Shown one piece after another: positions 8,293 through 16,901 of a stretch of DNA of 52,236 nucleotides. Under the pieces are notes generated by a model. The model was not told where the DNA came from, ran no database searches, and worked only from the letters and a program-made list of their open reading frames with translations. The stretch is taken from positions 1 to 52,236 of the forward strand of contig JAIXWM010000139.1 of assembly GCA_027491255.1 (NCBI GenBank), in the 5' to 3' direction. This stretch comes from Rubrivivax sp. GTDB lineage: Bacteria; Pseudomonadota; Gammaproteobacteria; Burkholderiales; Burkholderiaceae_C. How positions within the stretch are numbered: position 1 is the stretch's first letter; the number at the start of each line of letters is the position of its first letter. The position numbers and the translations under genes were made by a program.

Positions 8293-8519
8293 GTCAAGTC
8301 AGGAGGCAGGACGACCCGCCAATGGTAGGTCGTTTCCCGGCGCGCTCCGGGCGATGCGCCCGAAGACCGGTGTCCGCAGTGGCGGGCATGCGGCTGGCGC
8401 CGAGCAGACCCGTGGCGTGTGGCCGATCCACGACAGATGGAGTGGTTTACGCATTTAAGTGTGTTGACATTCCCCCCTCGATCAACGACCGTGCGAGCAG
8501 ATCCATCAGTGGGGCGCGC

Positions 8520-9065
8520 ATGGACTTGGCGCAGACGCATCACGCTCGAAGTGACGGGATACCTGGAGCCTGGGACTGGATGTTCCTGCTGCTGCTGGTG
8601 GCCGCCCTGACTGGCGCAGCCTGGGTGGGCCTGCTGGCCTACCGCGAAGGCGTCAAGGAAGAGCACGCCAAGCGCATGGGCGAGGCGTGGGTCCAGTGGC
8701 TTTCCAGCCAGGCCGGCAAGCGGGCCGACGACGGCTATGGGCATGCCCCCTGCGCCGCCAGGGCGGGCGCCACGTGGCGCGGGTGTCGGGAATGGCTGAC
8801 CGGGCCCGAAGGCCCGATGACTGGGCAGCGCAACGCCTTCACGGGTGCGGCGATGCGCCTGGTCACGGTCTGCGACCCGCGCGATCGCGGCACCGCAGGC
8901 ATGCTGTCCCTGGAGAAGGTCACGCCCCTGCCGGCGGGGATGGCCGTGCCGTTCATCGTCTCGCCGTTGACCGATGCGGATGCGATCGACCAGCGTCTGG
9001 TCATCAGAGTGACTGCATGCGACAAGGGTTCGGGGTCCATCCGGATCGGTGAACCCGAGTTCTGA
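8520..9065 (+). CDS. Hypothetical membrane-anchored protein, partner of the channel gene
   Basis: The 181-residue product matches no family I recognise. One hydrophobic segment (about 20-41, rich in Leu, Ala and Val) could be a signal anchor. The remaining 140 residues hold four cysteines (C78, C89, C118, C167) that could form two disulfides if the domain is outside the cytoplasm, and the C-terminus reads VIRVTACDKGSGSIRIGEPEF. A weak TTGACA (8463-8468) lies upstream with no good -10. The stop is 11 bases before the ATG of the ion-channel gene, so the two are almost certainly co-transcribed and may work together (inference). ATG 8520 is chosen because the anchor follows it directly; the frame is open upstream without similarity. 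Confidence 0.65.
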   Translation: MDLAQTHHARSDGIPGAWDWMFLLLLVAALTGAAWVGLLAYREGVKEEHAKRMGEAWVQWLSSQAGKRADDGYGHAPCAARAGATWRGCREWLTGPEGPMTGQRNAFTGAAMRLVTVCDPRDRGTAGMLSLEKVTPLPAGMAVPFIVSPLTDADAIDQRLVIRVTACDKGSGSIRIGEPEF

Positions 9066-9076
9066 GGGGCGGCGTC

Positions 9077-10729
9077 ATGGACAGCGATCAGGACATCCTC
9101 CAGCGCATCCACGGTGTGAACCACCGTGCCGCGATCCCGGCCGACCTGCCGATGCGGGCCTGGGTCCACGCCTGGTTGTTCGACACCCGCCGAAAGGGAA
9201 ACCTGCAGAAGACCGTGGACCGCTGGATCGGTCTGCTGATCGCCGCGAACCTGACGGCGTTGATGTTGGAGCACATGCCGGCCTTGTACGAGCCCCATGC
9301 GCGCTGGTTTCATCTGTTCGATGTGTTTTCTGTGGCGGTGTTCACGCTGGAATACCTGCTGCGGCTGTACGTGGCGCCCGAGGACCCCGAGTTCTCGGGG
9401 CACAGCCACCCGCGGCTTGCCCATGCGCGCAGTCCGTTCGCGGTGATCGACCTGCTGGCCATCCTGCCTTTCTACCTGCAGGCCCTCGTGCCGGTGGATT
9501 TGCGGGCGCTGCGTTTCCTGCGCTTGCTGCGGATCCTCAAGCTGTTCCGGGTGCTGGCCCCGGCCTGGAAGGAGTTCGTGCAGGCCAATGCAGGGCGCAC
9601 GTTCCGGCAGAGGGTCCACGCGCTGGTCTTTCCCAGCGACTATGGCGGCACGCTTCACCAGTTGTTCGACGGATTCATCGTCCTGTGGGTGGTCATCTCG
9701 GTGGTGGCGGTGGTGCTGGAGTCCGTGCACAGCGTGCACTACGTCCTGAACGTCGAGTTCATCGTCCTGGACGCCGTGGCGGTCACGATCTTCACGGCGG
9801 AGTACCTGCTGCGGCTGTACGCCTGTGTGGAGACGCCCGGGTATCAGCGCGCCGTCGCGGGGCGCTTCAAGCATGCGAGCTCGTTCAGTTCGGTGATCGA
9901 CTTCCTGGCCATCCTGCCGTTCTTCCTTGAAGTCTTTCTTCATCAACTGTTCGACCTGCGTTTCCTGCGGGTCTTCCGGCTCCTGCGCCTGTTCAAGCTG
10001 ACGCGCTACACCGGCGCCACCAGGACCCTGACCACGGTGGTGCTGCGCGAGTGGCCGGTGTTGGCAGCCTCGGCGTTCGTGATGCTGCTGCTTGTCATCC
10101 TCACGGCCAGCCTGGGCTATCTCTTCGAGCATGAGGCGCAGCCCGAGAAGTTCGAGAACATCCCGCAGTCCATCTACTGGGCCGTGATCACCCTGGCCTC
10201 GGTGGGCTACGGCGACATCTCGCCCGTCACCCCCATGGGCCGGCTGATGACCATCATCCTGGCCCTGCTGGGTATCGGCATCTTCGCGATCCCCGCGGCC
10301 TTGCTGTCTTCGGCCTTCACCGACCAGCTGCGCATCGAGCGCGAGACCTTGAAGAACGAACTCTACGAGATGCTCGCCGACGGCCATCTCAGCGAGGACG
10401 AGGCCGACAAGATCAACCGCGAGGCCAGACGCCTGCACCTGAGCGAAGACGAGGTGCAGCGCCTGATCATCAAGGCCCAGCGCGAGCGCGAGTTGAAGGA
10501 AGACGTCTCGATGCTGCCGCTGCACAAGATCGCGGCCAATCCACCCCACGCCATCGAATACTTCCGATGGACGCTGGCCAATCTGAGGCAGGTCGGGGTC
10601 ATGACTTCGCTCGAGGAATTCGAGCGTCTGGCGGTGCACGGCGGCCGCCTCACACCGCAGGAGTTGGCCCTGTGGCAAGCCATCCAGGGCAGCGGCAGCG
10701 CGGCCGGTTCGTCGAGGCCATCGCCATAG
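9077..10729 (+). CDS. Voltage-gated K+-type channel with two tandem voltage-sensor domains and one pore
   Basis: 550 residues, about ten membrane helices. The first voltage sensor spans about 49-160, with an S4 carrying Arg/Lys at 143, 146, 149, 152, 155 and 158. The second spans about 197-311, with S4 charges at 295, 298, 301, 304, 307 and 310. The two are clear duplicates (EYLLRLY in both S2 helices; VIDLLAILPF and VIDFLAILPF in both S3 helices). No pore lies between them. S5 (326-349), the K+ filter TLASVGYGD (372-380) and S6 (388-413) follow only the second sensor. The cytoplasmic tail has a repeated LSEDE motif (438-442, 455-459) and predicted helices. Canonical bacterial Kv channels have one sensor per pore. 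The start has GAGGGG overlapping the previous stop. Confidence 0.92.
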   Translation: MDSDQDILQRIHGVNHRAAIPADLPMRAWVHAWLFDTRRKGNLQKTVDRWIGLLIAANLTALMLEHMPALYEPHARWFHLFDVFSVAVFTLEYLLRLYVAPEDPEFSGHSHPRLAHARSPFAVIDLLAILPFYLQALVPVDLRALRFLRLLRILKLFRVLAPAWKEFVQANAGRTFRQRVHALVFPSDYGGTLHQLFDGFIVLWVVISVVAVVLESVHSVHYVLNVEFIVLDAVAVTIFTAEYLLRLYACVETPGYQRAVAGRFKHASSFSSVIDFLAILPFFLEVFLHQLFDLRFLRVFRLLRLFKLTRYTGATRTLTTVVLREWPVLAASAFVMLLLVILTASLGYLFEHEAQPEKFENIPQSIYWAVITLASVGYGDISPVTPMGRLMTIILALLGIGIFAIPAALLSSAFTDQLRIERETLKNELYEMLADGHLSEDEADKINREARRLHLSEDEVQRLIIKAQRERELKEDVSMLPLHKIAANPPHAIEYFRWTLANLRQVGVMTSLEEFERLAVHGGRLTPQELALWQAIQGSGSAAGSSRPSP

Positions 10730-10955
10730 GCGGGCCCAGCGGCGCGCACGGTGCGGGGTGGATGCTCGATCGATGAGCCGCGCTCGGAGATGGGCCAAAC
10801 CCAGTATCATGGCGGGTTGCGCGTTCGGGCGGGCCCCTGTCTTGCGTCTTGTCGTCGTGTCCCCGCCGCCTTCCTGCCCCTCTTGCCTAAGTTCTCCCGG
10901 TACCGCCCAGGGTCTGGTGCCGCTGCGCCGCGGCTTGCACGAAAGACCAGTACCG

Positions 10956-12239
10956 ATGAGTTTCGAATCCTTGAACCTGCACGAGGCGCTTGCCGCTGCC
11001 CTTCGCGACGCCGGCTACACCGAGGCGACCGAGGTGCAGCTGCGCGCCATCCCGCCCGCTCTCGAGGGGCGTGACCTGATGGTCTCCTCCAGCACCGGCA
11101 GCGGCAAGACGGCCAGCTTCATGCTGCCGGCGCTGGCACGCGTGCTGCGCGCTCGGCAGGAGCCGGCCCAGCGCAGCCCTCGGGGCGCCCCGAGCGGCCC
11201 GCGCGTGCTGGTGCTGACCCCCACGCGCGAACTGGCGATGCAGCTCGCCCGCGCGGCGAGCGCCTACGGACGCCATGTGCGCGGCCTGCGCGTGGCCACC
11301 GTTGTCGGCGGCGTGCCCTATGGCCTGCAACTGCGCCAGCTCGCGGGGCCTCTGGACATCCTGATCGCCACTCCGGGCCGGTTGATGGACCACATGGGCT
11401 CGGGCAAGGCGGTGCTGTCCGGCGTCGAGATGCTGGTCCTCGACGAGGCCGACCGCATGCTGGACATGGGCTTCATCGACGACATCCATCACATTGCGCA
11501 GGCCTTGCCGGCGGCGCGCCAGACGGTGATGTACAGCGCCACCTTCGGCGGGCACGTCGGGCGCCTGGCGCAGACGCTGCTGCGCGAGCCGCAGCGCGTG
11601 GACGTGGCCTCGTACACGCAGGCGCACGCCGACATCGAACAGCGCCTGCACTGGGCCGACGACCTGCAGCACAAGCAGGCGCTGCTCGATCATGTGCTGA
11701 CCGAGCGCGACGTCGACCAGGCGGTGGTCTTCACCAGCACCCAGCGCGACGCCGAGTGGCTGGCCGATCGTCTGGCCGACATGGGCCACGCTGCCGCTGC
11801 GCTCCACGGTGGCATGCCCCAGGGGCAGCGCAATCGTGTGCTGCAGGGCCTGCGCGCGCACCAACTGCGCGTGCTCGTGGCCACCGACGTGGCCGCGCGC
11901 GGCATCGATGTGCCGACCATCAGCCACGTCATCAACTACGGCCTGCCGATGAAGGCCGAGGACTACGTGCACCGCATCGGCCGCACCGGCCGTGCCGGCC
12001 GCAGTGGCCTGGCCGTGACCTTGGCCGAGCGCCGTGACGCCGGCATGATCCAGCGCATCCAGCGCTTCACGACGCAGGCCATCCCGTCCAAGGTGATCGC
12101 CGGTCTGGAGCCCCGCCGGCCCGCACCGCAGGACACGCGTCCTCGCCGGCCCATGCCCGGCCAGGGGCGGGATCCGGCCCAGGCCCATCGGCGCTCGGGG
12201 CCGCCCTCCTCGCGCAGCGGCGCGCGCTCTCCGCGCTGA
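10956..12239 (+). CDS. rhlE: DEAD-box ATP-dependent RNA helicase, RhlE-like
   Basis: 427 residues with every superfamily 2 helicase motif: Q motif (TEVQLRAIP), motif I SSTGSGKT (45-52), Ia PTRELA, Ib TPGRL, II DEAD (163-166), III SAT (194-196), IV VVFTST, V ATDVAARGID and VI HRIGRTGRAGR. A Pro/Arg-rich basic tail, typical of RhlE and useful for RNA binding, follows. The role is RNA remodelling (ribosome assembly, degradosome work) in the cytoplasm. ATG 10956 follows GAAAG and matches the usual N-terminus; the frame is open upstream through a 226-base leader that does not look coding. The exact paralogue (RhlE1 or RhlE2) cannot be told. Confidence 0.9.
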   Translation: MSFESLNLHEALAAALRDAGYTEATEVQLRAIPPALEGRDLMVSSSTGSGKTASFMLPALARVLRARQEPAQRSPRGAPSGPRVLVLTPTRELAMQLARAASAYGRHVRGLRVATVVGGVPYGLQLRQLAGPLDILIATPGRLMDHMGSGKAVLSGVEMLVLDEADRMLDMGFIDDIHHIAQALPAARQTVMYSATFGGHVGRLAQTLLREPQRVDVASYTQAHADIEQRLHWADDLQHKQALLDHVLTERDVDQAVVFTSTQRDAEWLADRLADMGHAAAALHGGMPQGQRNRVLQGLRAHQLRVLVATDVAARGIDVPTISHVINYGLPMKAEDYVHRIGRTGRAGRSGLAVTLAERRDAGMIQRIQRFTTQAIPSKVIAGLEPRRPAPQDTRPRRPMPGQGRDPAQAHRRSGPPSSRSGARSPR

Positions 12240-12291
12240 GGGCTCCTGTGGCGGGCACGGGTCTGCGCGCGCTGGCCGGCGTCCTGGAGTC

Positions 12292-12320
12292 TTGCCCAGG
12301 GCGGCAGGATTGCCTATGCT
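12292..12320 (+). promoter_or_regulatory. Candidate sigma-70 promoter for the Bug-dehydratase operon
   Basis: TTGCCC (12292-12297), a 17-base spacer and TATGCT (12315-12320) lie 69 bases upstream of the ATG at 12389. This is the only reasonable hexamer pair in the gap after rhlE. It is weak by consensus but well spaced. Confidence 0.35.
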
Positions 12321-12388
12321 GTGGGCCGCGCGTCATCGTCATCCACTGGGCGCGCGCCCCTGAACCCGTGCCAACCCGGAGGAGACCA

Positions 12389-13399
12389 ATGAAAAACCCC
12401 CCATTCCTTTGCCGCGGTCCATTGTCCCGGCGAAGGGTCGGTCTGGCCGGCGTGGCCCTCGCCCTGGCTGGCCTGTCGGCCGTTGCGCCCGCGAGCGCGC
12501 AGACCTACCCGACCAAGCCGATCCGCGTCGTCGTGCCCTTTCCTGCGGGCTCGGGGGTGGACACCGTGGCACGGCAGGTCGTCTCGCGTACCGCGGCAGC
12601 GCTCGGTCAGGCGATCGTGATCGACAACCGCGCTGGTGCCGGCGGCAACATCGGCACCGAATTCGTCGCGCGCCAGCCGGCCGACGGCTACACGCTGCTC
12701 TTCAACGCCACCCAACTGGTGGGCAATCCGGGGCTGGGCAACACCCGCTACGACGCCATCCGCGACTTCGCGCCCGTGATCCTGGTCTCGCGCATCCCGG
12801 CGCTGCTGGTGGTGCCGGCGTCGTCGCCGGTGAAGACGGTGGACGACCTGATCGCGCTGGCCCGCAGCAAGCCGGGCGCGCTGAGCTACGCTTCCGGCGG
12901 CAACGGGGGCATCGGGCACTACGCCGGCGAACTCTTCAAGACCAACGGCGGCAACCTCGACATCGTCCACGTGCCCTACAAGAGCGCCACCGAGCAGGTG
13001 ACCAGCGTGATGCAGAACGAGACCCAGCTGGGTTTCCCGGCGCTGATGATCGCACTGCCGCAGGTCCGTGCGGGCAAGTTGCGACCTCTGGCGGTGACCA
13101 CCGCCAGCCGCAGCCCGCTCTTCCCGGACGTGCCGAGCACGCGGGAGGCGCTCTCGCCAGGCTTCACGCTGGACGCCTGGTACGGGCTGCTCGCGCCGGC
13201 CGGAACCCCGGTGGCCATCATCGAGCGGCTCAATGCCGAGGTCCGCAAGGTGCTGGCCGACCCCGCGGTTCGCGAGACGCTGGTCAACGGCAGCCACGAG
13301 ATCGTCGGCAGCACGCCGGCCGAGTTCGCCCGGGTGATCGCCAGCGACCTGCGGCTGTGGACCGACCTGGCGGTGCGCCTGAAGGTCACGGCCGAGTGA
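12389..13399 (+). CDS. Bug/TctC-family periplasmic solute receptor
   Basis: 336 residues. The signal peptide (about 1-38, with RRR near the start and cleavage at ASAQ) precedes the family hallmark YPTKPIRVVVPFPAGSGVD, then IDNRAGAGGNIG, PADGYTLL, VPYKSATEQVT and LPDVPST-like segments. Bug proteins bind carboxylates in the periplasm, classically citrate or dicarboxylates, and feed TctAB or signalling systems. No TctA/TctB genes are in the window. The Shine-Dalgarno GGAGGAG is very strong. The stop overlaps the GTG of the next dehydratase, so the ligand is probably that enzyme's substrate, a sugar acid or similar hydroxy acid (inference). Confidence 0.9.
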   Translation: MKNPPFLCRGPLSRRRVGLAGVALALAGLSAVAPASAQTYPTKPIRVVVPFPAGSGVDTVARQVVSRTAAALGQAIVIDNRAGAGGNIGTEFVARQPADGYTLLFNATQLVGNPGLGNTRYDAIRDFAPVILVSRIPALLVVPASSPVKTVDDLIALARSKPGALSYASGGNGGIGHYAGELFKTNGGNLDIVHVPYKSATEQVTSVMQNETQLGFPALMIALPQVRAGKLRPLAVTTASRSPLFPDVPSTREALSPGFTLDAWYGLLAPAGTPVAIIERLNAEVRKVLADPAVRETLVNGSHEIVGSTPAEFARVIASDLRLWTDLAVRLKVTAE

Positions 13400-14520
13400 G
13401 CGTGAAGATCCGCGCGGTGCGCACGCTGCGCTTTGCGCAGCCGATGGTGCCGATCCACCAGGGCAACTTTCCCGGCGCCCTGGAGATGGTCCTGACGATC
13501 GCCGAGGCCGACGACGGGAGCACGGGCTATTCGCTGGCCCGTGCGCACGGGGGGCAGCCCGGCTCGACGATCGCCGATCCGGTCGAGGTCTCGCTGGCGC
13601 CGCGCGTCGTCGGGCTCGACGCGCGCCAGCCCCAGCAGGCCTGGGAGCGGATGATCGCGCTCGAGCCCGCGGGCTACGTCAGCGTCTTTGCGATCAGCGC
13701 GGTCGACGTGGCGCTGTGGGACCTCGCTGCGCGTCTGGAGCAGCGGTCCGTGGCGTCGCTGCTCGGGGCTCGACGCCGCGCCCTGCAGCCCTACGCCAGC
13801 TCGAGCCACCACCCCACAGTCGACGCCTACCTGGCCGACCTGCGGCAGGCCCTGGCCCGCGGCTACCGGGCCTACAAGGTGCACCCCTTCTACGACCCGC
13901 GGCGCGACATCGAACTGGCGCGCGCGCTGCGCGAGGCTGCCGGCCCCGAGGTCCGCCTGATGCTCGACGCAGCCAAGCGCTACGACGAGAGGGCGTCGCT
14001 GGAGGTCGGCGAGGCCTTGCAGCGCGAGGGTTTCCACTGGTTCGAGGAGCCGCTGCCCCAGCAGGACTGGCGGGGCTACCGGCGCCTGCGCGAGGCACTC
14101 GACATCCCGGTGATCGGCGGCGAGACCCTGCCCGGCCTGCACCTCGCGATCGACAACGCGCTGCATGCCGGCGCCTACGACGCCGTGCTGTGCGACGTCT
14201 ACTGGAAGGGCGGCATCACCGGCGCCCTGCGCACCTTCGAGGTCTGCCGGACGCACGGCGTGCCGGTGGTCTCGCACCACGGTGCCAGCGCGCTGATGAA
14301 CCTGGCCAACCTGCACCTGCTGTGCGCGCACGACGAGCCCGTGATGATCGAGACGCTGTTCCCGGAGGCCCCCTACGAGCACGGCATCGACCGGCCCGCC
14401 CGCATCGGCGCCGATGGTCTGATGCATCTTCCTGACGGCCCCGGGCTGGGCGCCATGCCGGACTGGCCCTACATCCGCGCCCACGCCGTGGGTGGCGCAG
14501 ACGCAGGCGCCGGACGATGA
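13396..14520 (+). CDS. Mandelate racemase/muconate lactonizing enzyme family (enolase superfamily)
   Basis: 374 residues. The capping domain is N-terminal, then a TIM-like barrel with Mg2+ ligands D191 (MLDAA), E217 or E218 (WFEEPLP) and E243 (IGGET). The second-strand base motif is K-V-H at 161-163 rather than the usual KxK, and the seventh-strand side offers D267 with H294/H295 (VVSHHG), as in the mandelate racemase subgroup's His-Asp dyad. Acid-sugar dehydratase or racemase activity is likely, but the substrate cannot be read from sequence. GTG 13396 overlaps the preceding stop (GTGA), and the stop overlaps the next ATG (ATGA). The receptor and the two dehydratases therefore form one operon. 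Confidence 0.87.
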   Translation: MSVKIRAVRTLRFAQPMVPIHQGNFPGALEMVLTIAEADDGSTGYSLARAHGGQPGSTIADPVEVSLAPRVVGLDARQPQQAWERMIALEPAGYVSVFAISAVDVALWDLAARLEQRSVASLLGARRRALQPYASSSHHPTVDAYLADLRQALARGYRAYKVHPFYDPRRDIELARALREAAGPEVRLMLDAAKRYDERASLEVGEALQREGFHWFEEPLPQQDWRGYRRLREALDIPVIGGETLPGLHLAIDNALHAGAYDAVLCDVYWKGGITGALRTFEVCRTHGVPVVSHHGASALMNLANLHLLCAHDEPVMIETLFPEAPYEHGIDRPARIGADGLMHLPDGPGLGAMPDWPYIRAHAVGGADAGAGR

Positions 14521-15689
14521 AGATCCGCTCGATCCGCGCCTTCGAGATCCGCAGCGACCTGACCGGCGGGCCGCCTTCGACGCCGCAACGGCGTCCTGCC
14601 TGGACGGCGGACGCCGAGGTCGCCAGCCCGATGTCGCGCCATGACCGCTTCAAGCGGCTGCGATCGAGCTGGCGGCCGGCCTGGCCCTCGGTGGGTTGCC
14701 TCGTGACGGCGGAGGACGGCCGCTGGGGCTTCGGCATGAGCCGGTACGGGCCGCCCGTGATCGCGATCATCAACGGGCACCTGGGTCCCCTGCTCGAGGG
14801 CGAGCCGGCGATGGCGACCGAGCGCCTGTGGGACATGATGCAGGGCATGACCTCGCCCTACGGGGGCGGCCTGTCCTGCTACGCGGTCAGCGCCCTCGAC
14901 CTGGCGCTGTGGGACCTGAAGGGCAAGATCCTGGGCCAGCCGGTCTACGCCCTGATCGGCGGGCCGATGCGCGAGCACATCGATTGCTACGCCACCGGCA
15001 ACGACACCGACTGGCACCTGGAGCAGGGCTTCACCGCAACCAAGCTCGCCTGCCCCTACGGCCCGGCCGACGGCGAGCGCGGGCTCGCGCTGAACGAGCA
15101 GCTGGTGGGCGAGCGGCGCGCGCTCGTCGGGGACGGCGTGGACCTGATGCTCGACTGCTGGATGGCCTTCGACGTCGACTACAGCGTCCGCCTGGCCGAG
15201 CGTCTGCGGCCGTTCCGGCTGCGCTGGATGGAGGACTGCCTGCTGCCGGAAGACCTCGACGGCCTGCGCTCCTTGCGCCAGCGCCTGCCCGGCCTGACGC
15301 TGGCCGGCGGCGAGCATTGGTACACGATCCCGCCCTACGCGCAGGCGGCGGCAGGACGGCTTCTCGACATCGTCCAGCCCGACATCGGGTGGGCTGGTGG
15401 CCTGACGGGCTGCCTGCGCATCGCCAGCCTCGCCCAGGCCTTCGGCCAATCGGTGATCCTGCACGCCGGCGTCAACACGCCCTACGGCCAGCACTTCAGC
15501 CTGGCGGTGCCGAACTGCCCGATGGGTGAGTACTTCGTCGGGTCGGCGCCCGGGGTGCCGTTCGAGGAGGTGAGGCTGACGCCCGGGATGCAGGTGCCCG
15601 CAGCGGGCCGGGTGCGCCCGACCGACGAGCCGGGCTTTGGGCTGGGCCTGACGCTCGAGGGCATCGAGGCCCTGACGCCACGGCGATGA
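14517..15689 (+). CDS. Enolase-superfamily acid-sugar dehydratase, L-rhamnonate dehydratase-like
   Basis: 390 residues, closest in pattern to RhmD. The MLDCWM segment carries metal ligand D213, WMEDC carries E239 and GGEHW carries E266. DIVQPDIGWAGGLT (D289) and the LHAGVN/H316 region resemble the RhmD QPDVGWCGGLT and catalytic His segments, and CYATGND and SPMSR are also RhmD-like. The expected reaction is Mg2+-dependent dehydration of a 2,3-dihydroxy acid to a 2-keto-3-deoxy acid. No kinase or aldolase of the rhamnonate pathway is next to it, so the true substrate may be another acid sugar. It is coupled to the upstream paralogue by ATGA. Confidence 0.85.
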   Translation: MKIRSIRAFEIRSDLTGGPPSTPQRRPAWTADAEVASPMSRHDRFKRLRSSWRPAWPSVGCLVTAEDGRWGFGMSRYGPPVIAIINGHLGPLLEGEPAMATERLWDMMQGMTSPYGGGLSCYAVSALDLALWDLKGKILGQPVYALIGGPMREHIDCYATGNDTDWHLEQGFTATKLACPYGPADGERGLALNEQLVGERRALVGDGVDLMLDCWMAFDVDYSVRLAERLRPFRLRWMEDCLLPEDLDGLRSLRQRLPGLTLAGGEHWYTIPPYAQAAAGRLLDIVQPDIGWAGGLTGCLRIASLAQAFGQSVILHAGVNTPYGQHFSLAVPNCPMGEYFVGSAPGVPFEEVRLTPGMQVPAAGRVRPTDEPGFGLGLTLEGIEALTPRR

Positions 15690-15720
15690 CGCCCGCGGGG
15701 GCCCCGCTCGGCCGGGTCCC

Positions 15721-15739
15721 GCTTCGGACCTGCCGAAGC
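15721..15739. terminator. Hairpin between convergent genes
   Basis: GCTTCGG and CCGAAGC form a perfect 7-bp stem around ACCTG, 32 bases after the dehydratase stop and 5 bases before the end of the convergent HupE-type gene. It could serve both strands. There is no T-tract. Confidence 0.4.
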
Positions 15740-15743
15740 CGGT

Positions 15744-16901
15744 TCAGCCGAACCAGGACAGGTCGAACGCGCGCTCCACGAACCACAGGGCGGCCAACAC
15801 CAAGGCGGCCCAGGAGCCCCCCGTGAAGATCACATGCCGGTACAGGCCGGTGTGCCGCAGTGCGAATGCCACTGGCAGGAAGGCCGCGACGATGGCCAGC
15901 TGACCCAACTCCACGCCGACGTTGAAGCCGGCCAGGCTCCAGGCCAGCGACGCGGTGGGCAGGCCGAGGTCCGCCAGCACGCTGGCGAAGCCGAAGCCGT
16001 GAATGAGGCCGAAGCCGAAGGCCATCATCCAGCGCCGCCCGCCGATGATCGGCCGCAGGTTGTTCGCCGCGGCGACGACGACCGATGCGGCGATGGCCGA
16101 CTCGACCCAGCGGGAGGGCAGGCTCACCCATTCGAGCGCTGCCAGGGACAGCGTGATCGAGTGCGCCAGGGTGAAGGCGGTGACGACGGCGACGACGTCG
16201 CGCGCGGCCCGACCGAAGCGCGGCACGCCGACCCAGCGCCGCGCGCGCCGCTCGAACACGGCTGGAAGCAGCAATGCAATGAGGAACAGGATGTGGTCGA
16301 ACCCGATCCAGATGTGCCACACGCCTTGCCGCAGAAACGACACGAAAGCCGCAGCCGGGCCGGGCGGTGCGGGGGTGAAGGCGGGCCGAGCCTGCCCGGG
16401 CGCGAGCACCGAGGCATGGTCCGCACCGTCGAGTGCCAGTTTCAGCAGTCCCCGGTGCAGTGTGTCAACGTCGAACAGCAGCCGGTAGTCCAGCGTCAAG
16501 GGGCCTGCGTCACTTGGGCAGCGTCCGGCCAGTTGCAGCACCGCGTAGGCCCCGTCGGTGTGTTGGTCGACCGCATGCCCGGCCACCTGCAGCGTGCAGC
16601 GGCCGCCACGCTCCAGCGTCAAGGCCGACAAGGCCCAGGCCGCGAGCGCGGTGTGGCGCGCCCGCAACTCGCCCCAACGGATCTCGCCGTCGCCGTCGGC
16701 GTCCAGGCCGAGCGCGACTTCGATGTCGCGCAGGGCGATGTCCCACTGGCCCGAGACCTCGCTGCCCTGGACGCGCAGCGTCAGGTAGCTGTCGCTGGCC
16801 TTGTGCGCGAACGCCGGCCAGGCGCACAGACACCCGGCCAGCAGGCTGCACAAGGCCAGCCAGTGCCGCAGGACGTGCCAGCTTGGAATGGCGGACTTCA
16901 T
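15744..16901 (-). CDS. HupE/UreJ-family membrane protein with periplasmic EF-hand-like loop
   Basis: 385 residues. A signal peptide (to about 32, ending FAHK) precedes a periplasmic domain of about 170 residues. That domain holds a textbook Ca2+-type EF-hand loop, DADGDGEIRWGE, at 67-78. The HupE/UreJ_2 membrane part follows, starting near FVSFLRQGVWHIWIGFDHILF and continuing through several helices with the family motifs FTLAHSITL and GFGLIHGFGFA. HupE/UreJ relatives are linked to nickel or cobalt uptake; for this longer subfamily the substrate is not established. The start overlaps the stop of the upstream TPR gene (ATGA), so the two proteins are made together. Confidence 0.88.
   Translation of the reverse strand: MKSAIPSWHVLRHWLALCSLLAGCLCAWPAFAHKASDSYLTLRVQGSEVSGQWDIALRDIEVALGLDADGDGEIRWGELRARHTALAAWALSALTLERGGRCTLQVAGHAVDQHTDGAYAVLQLAGRCPSDAGPLTLDYRLLFDVDTLHRGLLKLALDGADHASVLAPGQARPAFTPAPPGPAAAFVSFLRQGVWHIWIGFDHILFLIALLLPAVFERRARRWVGVPRFGRAARDVVAVVTAFTLAHSITLSLAALEWVSLPSRWVESAIAASVVVAAANNLRPIIGGRRWMMAFGFGLIHGFGFASVLADLGLPTASLAWSLAGFNVGVELGQLAIVAAFLPVAFALRHTGLYRHVIFTGGSWAALVLAALWFVERAFDLSWFG

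Noticed and set aside
9077..10729. Frameshifted fusion of two neighbouring channel genes
   Set aside because: The frame is continuous, both sensors align end to end without a lost pore, and the linker (160-196) is short and coherent, so it reads as one designed protein.
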